DNA of 5,130 nt from a bacterium (GTDB lineage Bacteria > BMS3Abin14): assembly GCA_022865845.1 (NCBI GenBank), contig JALHUC010000497.1, forward strand, positions 1-5,130, in the 5' to 3' direction. The notes beneath the pieces were generated by a model that worked only from the letters and a program-made list of their open reading frames with translations, did not search any database and was not told where the DNA came from. The translations under genes and the position numbers were made by a program. Each line of letters opens with the position of its first letter. Position 1 is the stretch's first letter. This document shows positions 1 through 5,130 of the stretch, in pieces.

Positions 1-326
1 ATAAGTACGGTGCTTCTGACAAGAAATATCAGAACCTGAGGGCCAACAACCTTCTCATGTGGGAAGCCATAAGGACATATTCCAGTCAGGGGGCTCGCAC
101 TTTCCACTTCGGGAGGACCGAACCGGAAAATACTGGGCTATTGCAGTTCAAGAATGGATGGGGTGCTGTCGAGGGGCGCCTTGAGTACAGTAAGTACGAC
201 TTTAAAAGCAAAACATGGATCCCCAATCCGGGTTCCGTAAGCGGTTTTCACACACATTTGTTTTCAAGGATGCCTCTCTTTGCGTTGAACCTGGTTGGCC
301 GGATCCTTTACCGGCACATGGGATAA
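1..326 (+). CDS. FemAB-like acyl/aminoacyltransferase, C-terminal part (5' truncated by the window edge)
   Basis: The reading frame is open from base 3 to the TAA at 324-326, giving 107 visible residues with no start of its own. The ATG at 57 is internal: the upstream codons already read YGASDKKYQNLRANNLLMWE, a block typical of FemAB/GNAT-fold proteins of the FemABX-like family. It is followed by ARTFHFGRTEPENTGLLQFK and GWG, matching the family's usual 'FDFGRT..ENxGLxxFKxGWG' C-terminal core. FemAB proteins have two GNAT folds and transfer amino acids from aminoacyl-tRNA to peptidoglycan stems. Relatives in exopolysaccharide and exosortase loci have unproven acyl donors and acceptors. The visible part corresponds to the end of the second GNAT fold plus a basic, partly hydrophobic tail (LFALNLVGRILYRHMG). 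The next gene starts 5 bases downstream, so the two are probably co-transcribed. The family call is firm; donor and acceptor cannot be read from this part. Confidence 0.85.
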   Translation, partial: KYGASDKKYQNLRANNLLMWEAIRTYSSQGARTFHFGRTEPENTGLLQFKNGWGAVEGRLEYSKYDFKSKTWIPNPGSVSGFHTHLFSRMPLFALNLVGRILYRHMG

Positions 327-331
327 CTGAA

Positions 332-1312
332 ATGGAAGAAGGACGAAAAAACCCTTTCTGGAAAAAACCGTTTGTCTCACGGGTCTATTATGGTATCAAA
401 CCCCTGGTCCCCAGAAGAGTTCAGATCCTCGTGCGTAGGTTCTTTTACAAACGGGCTTTGTCCAGGATCTCCTCTTCATGGCCTATCGATCCAGCGGTTG
501 CCCAACCCCCGGAGGGGTGGGTCGGCTGGCCGGAGCAAAAGCGCTTTGCCCTGGTGCTAACCCACGATGTGGAAAGCCAGCGGGGGGTCGACCGTTGCCG
601 TCAACTGGCCCAACTGGAGATGGAGCTGGGTTTTCGCTCCTCCTTTAATTTCCTGCTTAAGAAATACGATACTCCCAACGGACTGAGAGCATACCTTCAG
701 GAAGGTGGTTTCGAAGTGGGTATCCATGGGTGCTATCACGATGGTAAAAAGTTTAGCTCCCGGGAGATTTTCCTGGAAAGGGCAGCCATCATCAACTGGC
801 ATCTCAGGGAGTGGGACGTTTGCGGCTTCCGGGCTCCGTCTATGCAATGCAACCTGGACTGGATCGGTGACCTGGACATTGAATACGACCTGTCCACCTT
901 CGATACAGATCCTTTTGAAACTCAGGATGGAGGCGCCGGGACAATTTTCCCCTTCAAGGTGGAACGCAGCAATGGCAGGGTAAGCTTTGTTGAGTTGCCG
1001 TATACGCTCCCCCAGGACTCCACCCTTTTTGTCATGCTTGGGGAGAATAATATCGATATCTGGAAAGAGAAACTGGACTGGGTTGCAGAAAAGAGAGGGA
1101 TGGTGCTTGTTAACGTCCATCCTGACTATATTAATTTTGGGGAGGGTAAAGTAGGATTAGAGGAGTATCCCATCCAGTACTATGAACAATTCCTCAATTA
1201 CATCAAGGAAACCTACGAAGGTCAATTTTATCACGCTTTGCCTCGTGAGATTGCGAACTACGTCATTGGGAACAAGGACCTTATGGCCGTGGTTCCTCAT
1301 GAAACAGCATAG
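332..1312 (+). CDS. Polysaccharide deacetylase-like (NodB/CE4-homology) protein
   Basis: A 326-residue protein when started at the ATG at 332, 5 bases after the preceding stop, with GGGA (320-323) 8 bases upstream. The frame is open back to an ATG at 215, but that start would lie 112 bases inside the FemAB-like gene and adds no family-like sequence. The NodB-like core runs from about residue 71 to 310. Visible motifs are THDVE (77-81) in place of the classical TFDDG, HGCYHD (132-137, with the H-x3-H metal-ligand pair), GFRAPS (165-170, equivalent to the RxP motif), YDLSTFDTDPF (185-195), ELPYTLP (221-227) and VNVHPDY (260-266, with the late catalytic-type His263). CE4 enzymes remove N- or O-acetyl groups from amino-sugar polymers using a divalent metal. 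There is no signal peptide; the N-terminal 45 residues are very basic, so a cytoplasmic or membrane-surface role on a lipid-linked precursor is possible. The second Asp of motif 1 is replaced by Val80, so activity is not assured. Fold assignment is strong; substrate is unknown. Confidence 0.85.
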   Translation: MEEGRKNPFWKKPFVSRVYYGIKPLVPRRVQILVRRFFYKRALSRISSSWPIDPAVAQPPEGWVGWPEQKRFALVLTHDVESQRGVDRCRQLAQLEMELGFRSSFNFLLKKYDTPNGLRAYLQEGGFEVGIHGCYHDGKKFSSREIFLERAAIINWHLREWDVCGFRAPSMQCNLDWIGDLDIEYDLSTFDTDPFETQDGGAGTIFPFKVERSNGRVSFVELPYTLPQDSTLFVMLGENNIDIWKEKLDWVAEKRGMVLVNVHPDYINFGEGKVGLEEYPIQYYEQFLNYIKETYEGQFYHALPREIANYVIGNKDLMAVVPHETA

Positions 1313-1323
1313 CGACCAAACTT

Positions 1324-1328
1324 GGGAG
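1324..1328 (+). promoter_or_regulatory. Shine-Dalgarno site deciding the start of the DUF362 gene
   Basis: GGGAG lies 9 bases before the ATG at 1338. The competing in-frame ATG at 1299 sits inside the deacetylase gene (14-base overlap) and has no comparable purine-rich site. This favours 1338. Confidence 0.6.
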
Positions 1329-1337
1329 TCAACAAAA

Positions 1338-2810
1338 ATGGATTTGAAAAACAATCAAGTAGTCGTCCAGATCCTGGACGAAAAAAGTTATCCGGAAAAT
1401 TTTCCCTTCGATCCAGATCAGTTGTTCCCTGAATATGAGGGAAATTTTGGAACTGAGACCAACGCTGTCTATTCAGGAGTGAGGGAAATCCTGCACCATG
1501 CAGGTCTTGATAGTGATAGATATGGCACTCCTCAATGGAATCCGTTCTCGGATCTCGTAAAACCGGGAATGACTGTTTTCATCAAGCCCAACACGGTGCG
1601 TCATTACCATATGGGTGGGCAGGATATTTTTTCTATTATCAACCATGCATCGCTGCTCAGACCGGTCATAGATTATGTTCTAAAAGCGCTTGAAGGCAGT
1701 GGAAGAATAATTATTGGTGATTCACAGGTAACCGTTGGGCTTTTTGATGAGGCCTACGAGATCACCCACATCGCTGCTTTGGTGGACTGGTATCGGGATA
1801 AAACATCTGTGCCCTTTGAATGCTTCGATCTCAGAAAGGAAACGAGCGCTCGTACATGGATGTACGGTAGATGGGGTAAGAAAAAGATCGAAAAAGATCC
1901 CAGGGGCTATCGTTTCGTTGATCTTGGTAATTTGAGCTGCTTTCAAGGTATCGATCCCGCCAAGTTACGTATAGCGGTTGCCAGTTACAAAAACATGTTC
2001 AAGCATCACAGTGGTGGCAGGCACGAATATCTTTTCCCTCAATCGGTTCTCGACAGTGACGTCATCATAAACCTGTGCAAGCTTAAGACCCACCGGAGAA
2101 CTGCTATTACTCTGGCCATCAAAAACTTTATGGGCATCCCGGCCTGGAAGGATACGCTACCCCACTTTATGATACGATCGCCATCGGAGGGCGGTGATCA
2201 GTACATAAATCCATCTTTCAGGAAAAATATTATAACCTGGCTGCATGACAGAGTTCAGTCGGTCCCCTTCATCCCCGCCAAGTTTATCTTCGCACTGACG
2301 AAAAACATACTTTTTCACACCGGACGGATCATCCCCTTCAAGGATCCTGTTTTCGAAGCAATGTGGTACGGCAACGATACGCTTTGGAGGACTCTCTTTG
2401 ATCTTAACCGGGGTGTTCTTTATGCAGACCGGGAGGGAAAGATCCAGAAAACCCAGCAGAGAGGTTATTTTTCCATTATTGACGGGATCATCGCAGGTGA
2501 GAAGGATGGCCCTGTAGCGGTGGATCCGGTTCCTGCAGGCGTCCTGATCGGTGGGTCGAACCCTATCGCCATGGATTCTGTCGGTTCTACCTTGATGGGG
2601 TTTGATATCGACAAGATCCCAACGGTGTACAAGGCGCTCTCCCCCGCCAGTTCAGGGCCGGAAGGAAGCCCACCTTTGTTTATCGGATCCCTGAAGGATA
2701 TCCAGGTCAATGTAAATGGATCTACCCTGTCTTATGACGAGTTTGGGGATTCATATAACCTTGGTTTTGAACCTCATCCAAGTTGGAAGGGACATGTGGA
2801 GAGGGATTAA
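1338..2810 (+). CDS. DUF362 domain-containing protein, no Fe-S cysteine motif
   Basis: A 490-residue protein from the ATG at 1338. Recognised as DUF362 by several blocks: VKPGMTVFIKPN (75-85), a GDS (127-129), INLCKLKTHRRTAITLAIKN (244-263) followed by FMG, DGIIAGEKDGP (382-392) and NPIAMDSVGSTLMGFD (408-423). These match the family pattern of 'KPN', 'xNLPKLKTHxxxxxTxAIKNxxG', 'DGixxxexxGP' and 'DPvaxDxvgxxxMGfd'. The biochemical function of DUF362 is not established. Some members carry a ferredoxin domain, but here only Cys162, Cys201 and Cys247 exist, scattered, so no [4Fe-4S] site can form from a CxxCxxC motif. About 115 residues (267-381) separate the IKNFMG and DGI blocks, including a hydrophobic, aromatic-rich stretch near 309-345 that may be a specific insertion. 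No signal peptide is seen. It begins 25 bases after the deacetylase stop and is followed by the GNAT gene within about 30 bases, so it belongs to the same operon. Domain call is confident; role is unknown. Confidence 0.87.
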   Translation: MDLKNNQVVVQILDEKSYPENFPFDPDQLFPEYEGNFGTETNAVYSGVREILHHAGLDSDRYGTPQWNPFSDLVKPGMTVFIKPNTVRHYHMGGQDIFSIINHASLLRPVIDYVLKALEGSGRIIIGDSQVTVGLFDEAYEITHIAALVDWYRDKTSVPFECFDLRKETSARTWMYGRWGKKKIEKDPRGYRFVDLGNLSCFQGIDPAKLRIAVASYKNMFKHHSGGRHEYLFPQSVLDSDVIINLCKLKTHRRTAITLAIKNFMGIPAWKDTLPHFMIRSPSEGGDQYINPSFRKNIITWLHDRVQSVPFIPAKFIFALTKNILFHTGRIIPFKDPVFEAMWYGNDTLWRTLFDLNRGVLYADREGKIQKTQQRGYFSIIDGIIAGEKDGPVAVDPVPAGVLIGGSNPIAMDSVGSTLMGFDIDKIPTVYKALSPASSGPEGSPPLFIGSLKDIQVNVNGSTLSYDEFGDSYNLGFEPHPSWKGHVERD

Positions 2811-2824
2811 ATCTGGGTGCATGT

Positions 2825-2829
2825 GGGGA
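2825..2829 (+). promoter_or_regulatory. Possible Shine-Dalgarno site for the GNAT gene (ATG 2841)
   Basis: GGGGA lies 11 bases before the ATG at 2841. A rival GAGGG at 2801-2805 lies 11 bases before an in-frame GTG at 2817, so this site does not settle the start by itself. ATG is preferred over GTG, and the Met-Lys-Arg opening of the shorter form looks natural. Confidence 0.4.
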
Positions 2830-2840
2830 TCAATATACCA

Positions 2841-3491
2841 ATGAAGCGAACTGTTAAAAAACTCCGGCGGAATTTTCAGGATTACGGGCTAGGCGTAACT
2901 CTGGGTAAGGTTTGTTCCGGTGCTCTGGCTGTTGCTTGCGAGTCCAGGACCTACCGTATCTACCGTATCAAACTGGACCGATATGTTCCGGCTGAGCTTG
3001 ATACCGGAGGTTTCGAGCTTCGCCTTCTGGACCAGGAAGAAAACAGCCTCATCGATCAGATCGAAGGTTTGGAAGAGTGGCTTTTTGGCGAAATACGGGA
3101 AAAACTGAAGACAGGATCCATTTGCCTTGTAGCTCTGGAGGGTGAACAGGTCGCCGGGTTCAACCTTGTTTCCTTTGGAGAGATCTACATGCCTCTCGTG
3201 AACATGACGCGGAAATTTCGTGACAACGAAGCGTGGTCGGAACAGATCACCGTGAGCAAGAATTTTCGCGGGCGGGGCCTTGCCGCGACCCTCAGGCTCA
3301 CTGTGTTCGATGTCCTCAAAGACAGGGGGGTCAACAGGTTCTATGGTGGCACCCTGCCCCTAAACCTCGCCAACAGGAAACTGTCGAAAAAGGTCGGGTT
3401 CCGGGAGATCGCGGACATCCGCTATCGACGGTTCCTGAACAAAAAGACCTGGGCGTTCAAAAGGATCGGACAAAATGATAAAGCGATTTGA
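2841..3491 (+). CDS. GNAT-family N-acetyltransferase
   Basis: A 216-residue protein from the ATG at 2841; an in-frame GTG at 2817 would add eight residues (224 in total). The GNAT signature is clear. ICLVALEGEQVAGFNLVSFG (residues 94-113) forms the central beta strands. SEQITVSKNFRGRGLAATLR (133-152) contains the acyl-CoA pyrophosphate-binding R/QxxGxG/A loop as R143-x-x-G146-x-A148. GGTLPLNLANRKLSKKVGFR (169-188) is the typical motif B, with Asn and 'xxxGF'. The first 50 residues are basic and helical-looking (MKRTVKKLRRNFQDYG) and precede the fold. GNAT enzymes pass an acyl group from acyl-CoA to an amine; in an envelope locus a sugar amine or amino-acid side group is a plausible acceptor, but nothing in the sequence fixes it. 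Its 3' end overlaps the next gene by 17 bases in another frame, suggesting translational coupling. Family is secure, substrate unknown, exact start uncertain. Confidence 0.85.
   Translation: MKRTVKKLRRNFQDYGLGVTLGKVCSGALAVACESRTYRIYRIKLDRYVPAELDTGGFELRLLDQEENSLIDQIEGLEEWLFGEIREKLKTGSICLVALEGEQVAGFNLVSFGEIYMPLVNMTRKFRDNEAWSEQITVSKNFRGRGLAATLRLTVFDVLKDRGVNRFYGGTLPLNLANRKLSKKVGFREIADIRYRRFLNKKTWAFKRIGQNDKAI
2952..2969 (+). repeat. Short perfect tandem repeat (2 x 9 bases) inside the GNAT gene
   Basis: The nine bases TACCGTATC occur twice head to tail. They encode Tyr-Arg-Ile twice (residues 38-43 of the 216-residue form), in the basic N-terminal region before the GNAT fold. The repeat keeps the frame, so it looks like a small in-frame duplication or chance rather than a functional element. 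Confidence 0.6.
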
Positions 3492-4911
3492 AGAGATGGT
3501 CATCGGGAACGTCATGTTCCCTGCGACCAGCGCTCTTTACAACCGAAAGAGGATACTGCCCCTATACAGGCAATTTAAGGCTTCCGAATTTTATCCTCCC
3601 GAGCGGTTGGAAGAAATGCAGCTGGAAAAGCTCAGGAAACTTGTTTGTTATGCCTATCACCAGATCCCCTTTTACAAGAAACATTTCGATGAGGCCGGAA
3701 TACAACCTGGCGACATCCGAAATACAAGCGACCTCAAAAATCTGCCGGCTGTCACAAGACAGGACGTCATAGACCACCATCACGACATGGTGGACAATCG
3801 TTTCAGGTCCAGTGCGCTCCGTGCGGATGCAGCGGGCAGAGCTGCCGGGGCGCCCATTCTTCTGGCCCCCTTGCGTAAAGACAGGCTGGTGAGAAACACC
3901 TCCAGCGGTTCCACGGGCGCACCCACAACCTTTTACGAAGATGGCGCCAGAACAGCCATGAATTGGGCCCACGAACTGCGCCTCAGAAACTGGTACGGTA
4001 TCCCTCCGGGGGCCAGGGAAGCCAGAATGGCGCGTGTTTCGGTGGAGTATCTGAAAAACAGCAAAGATGTTCTCATGCGGCGCCTCCTCTGGAACCAGTT
4101 GGCCCTGCCTGGAGTGAATCTTGGAGAGGAAGATTTCAGTATCTGTTACGAAAGCCTGGAAAAATTCAGGCCCCGGGTGCTGTGGGGGTTCACCTCGGCA
4201 CTCACCGGATTGGCAGCTTATATCAGGGAAGCAGGCCTGGACGCTGAAGTTGTACGACCTGAACTTATCATTACCTGGGCGGCCCCCATGTACGAACACG
4301 AAGAGAGGATCCTGAAGGAAGTGTTCGAATGTCACGTTACCAACATCTACGGGGCCCGCGAGGTAGGACATATCGCCGCACGTTGTCCGGACGAGACCCT
4401 TCATATCAACGAGGAGAACCTTCTCCTGGAGGTTGAACCTGGTGAAGATCTCAAGGAAAACGGGGGCGGTGAGATCCTCGTGACGACCCTTGATACCACG
4501 ATCATGCCCTTTATCCGCTACCGCATGGGGGATATTGGAAAGGTGTCGCCGAGCCGGTGTTCCTGTGGGCGGTCCCTGGCAGTCCTGGAGGACCTTCTCG
4601 GCCGCACGGGAGAGATCTTTGTGACACAGAGTGGCCGCATGATCTCGCCCAATTTCTGGTGCAGGACCTTTATGAACCCGGACCTCGGCGGCAAGATCGA
4701 AAGGTTCCAGGTTGTCTATCGGCCAGAAGACACCATTCTCATCCGGATCGTAAAGGGCACCGGTTTTACAAAGGAAACCGAGGAGGGGCTGCGAAGGCAT
4801 CTTCAGAACAACTTCAAGGGAAGTGTGACGCCTCTGTTCGAATACCGGGACGAGATCCAGGCCCGGATATCAGGTAAATATGAGATGGTAGTCAACGAAA
4901 CTCAAAGCTGA
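3475..4911 (+). CDS. CapK/PaaK-family adenylate-forming ligase (phenylacetate-CoA ligase-like)
   Basis: A 478-residue protein, close to the usual 430-480 for CapK/PaaK-like proteins. The ATG at 3475 has AAGGA (3461-3465) 9 bases upstream and overlaps the GNAT gene by 17 bases. The family motifs are in order: a YHQIPFYKKHFDEAGI block (61-76) and LKNLPAVTRQDVI (87-99); the nucleotide-binding loop NTSSGSTGAPTTF (141-153); WAAPM (268-272); IYGAREVGH (291-299); MPFIRYRMGDIG (344-355); CSCGR (362-366); LLGRTGEIF (374-382); and a C-terminal SGKYEMVV (466-473) where the family's late Lys is found. Members activate a carboxylic acid with ATP to an acyl-adenylate and often form a CoA thioester. CapK-type members occur in capsule and exopolysaccharide loci, where the acid is unknown. 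A 40-residue stretch (101-140), partly Ala-rich, before the ATP loop looks longer than in typical members. No membrane segment is seen; likely cytoplasmic. Paralogy to PaaK does not imply phenylacetate degradation, as no paa neighbour is present. Confidence 0.88.
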   Translation: MIKRFEEMVIGNVMFPATSALYNRKRILPLYRQFKASEFYPPERLEEMQLEKLRKLVCYAYHQIPFYKKHFDEAGIQPGDIRNTSDLKNLPAVTRQDVIDHHHDMVDNRFRSSALRADAAGRAAGAPILLAPLRKDRLVRNTSSGSTGAPTTFYEDGARTAMNWAHELRLRNWYGIPPGAREARMARVSVEYLKNSKDVLMRRLLWNQLALPGVNLGEEDFSICYESLEKFRPRVLWGFTSALTGLAAYIREAGLDAEVVRPELIITWAAPMYEHEERILKEVFECHVTNIYGAREVGHIAARCPDETLHINEENLLLEVEPGEDLKENGGGEILVTTLDTTIMPFIRYRMGDIGKVSPSRCSCGRSLAVLEDLLGRTGEIFVTQSGRMISPNFWCRTFMNPDLGGKIERFQVVYRPEDTILIRIVKGTGFTKETEEGLRRHLQNNFKGSVTPLFEYRDEIQARISGKYEMVVNETQS

Positions 4912-4914
4912 ATC

Positions 4915-4919
4915 GGGAG
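4915..4919 (+). promoter_or_regulatory. Shine-Dalgarno site for the 3'-terminal gene
   Basis: GGGAG lies 5 bases before the ATG at 4925 and just after the ligase stop at 4909-4911. It supports 4925 as a real start within the same operon. Confidence 0.6.
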
Positions 4920-4924
4920 TGATC

Positions 4925-5130
4925 ATGGAAACGATCCTGATAGATGAGAGCAGAAAAGAAGACTGGAACAGGTATATTCAGGAAAATCCCTCTGCCATAG
5001 CCTGGCAGGTTTTCGATTGGTACCAGGTCGTTAACCGGCATCACAAAGTACAATTTCTTCCTTTGGCAGCGATGAGCGGGAACAGGATCGAAGGCGTTTT
5101 GCCCCTTTATAAACTAAAGTCGCTAAAAGG
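4925..5130 (+). CDS. FemAB-like acyl/aminoacyltransferase, N-terminal part (3' truncated by the window edge)
   Basis: The frame is open from the ATG at 4925 to the window end, giving 68 complete residues and no stop. The start has a good GGGAG site and lies 13 bases after the ligase stop. The residues read as the first part of a FemAB/GNAT-fold protein: DESRKEDWNRYIQENPSAIA (7-26), then WQVFDWYQVV (27-36), and RIEGVLPLYKLKS (54-66). This matches the family pattern of an initial 'W..fl...p.a..fq...W..v', then a strand and 'ivGvLPLy..kS'. Family members use two GNAT folds to add an amino acid or acyl group to an amine; the donor here is unknown. The first gene in the window shows only the C-terminal half of the same family, so the two visible parts do not overlap and cannot be compared. 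The call rests on pattern recognition of a short N-terminus and is less certain than for the upstream gene. Confidence 0.72.
   Translation, partial: METILIDESRKEDWNRYIQENPSAIAWQVFDWYQVVNRHHKVQFLPLAAMSGNRIEGVLPLYKLKSLK

Noticed and set aside
57..326. The first gene as a complete 89-residue protein from the ATG at 57
   Set aside because: The frame is open upstream to the window edge, and the preceding codons encode conserved FemAB residues, so the ATG is internal to a truncated gene.
215..331. N-terminal extension of the deacetylase gene to the ATG at 215
   Set aside because: It would overlap the conserved FemAB-like C-terminus by 112 bases, and the added residues look like out-of-frame translation. 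The ATG at 332 fits the operon spacing.
557..1120. A 187-codon open frame on the minus strand, opposite the deacetylase gene
   Set aside because: It is antisense to the conserved NodB-like core, has no family motifs and no convincing ribosome binding site.
1182..1337. N-terminal extension of the DUF362 gene to the ATG at 1182 or 1299
   Set aside because: The 1182 start overlaps the deacetylase gene by 131 bases with non-family-like residues. The 1299 start is possible but has no good Shine-Dalgarno site, unlike 1338.
3562..4800. A 412-codon open frame on the minus strand, opposite the ligase gene
   Set aside because: It lies entirely within the confidently assigned CapK/PaaK-like gene. Its translation shows no recognisable domain, and it is explained by the codon bias of the sense strand leaving few antisense stops.
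3475..4911. The ligase as a phenylacetate-degradation enzyme (PaaK)
   Set aside because: Motifs are shared by the whole CapK/PaaK family, and no phenylacetate-catabolic gene is nearby. The envelope-type context favours a CapK-like role.

Overview
The window is a densely packed, single-strand (+) stretch of bacterial DNA. It reads as an internal part of one operon from a cell-envelope or exopolysaccharide locus. Six genes follow one another with gaps of 5 to about 30 bases or a short overlap. I see no internal terminator, RNA gene, mobile element or CRISPR array.

Layout: (1) the 3' end of a FemAB-like acyl/aminoacyltransferase gene (1-326); (2) a polysaccharide-deacetylase-like protein with an unusual THDVE first motif (332-1312); (3) a DUF362 protein of about 490 residues without ferredoxin-type cysteines (1338-2810); (4) a GNAT-fold N-acetyltransferase (2841-3491, possibly from a GTG at 2817); (5) a CapK/PaaK-type adenylate-forming ligase (3475-4911), overlapping the GNAT gene by 17 bases; (6) the 5' end of a second gene with a FemAB-like N-terminus, running off the window (4925-5130). 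The gene at 4925 has no stop in the window, so a caller that requires a closed reading frame would miss it.

How the genes may work together (inference): the deacetylase homologue could expose or process amino groups on a glycan. The CapK-like protein could activate a carboxylic acid as an adenylate or thioester. The GNAT and FemAB-like proteins could then attach acyl or aminoacyl groups to amines. The DUF362 protein has no assigned role. No glycosyltransferase, flippase or polymerase is visible, so the rest of the locus should lie outside the window.

Organism: the composition is close to balanced by eye (about half G+C). Shine-Dalgarno-like GGGAG/AAGGA sites precede the starts. This mix of FemAB, DUF362, CapK and deacetylase genes is the kind seen in envelope loci of Desulfobacterota/deltaproteobacteria-like and related Gram-negative lineages. 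That placement is a low-confidence guess; no marker gene is present.
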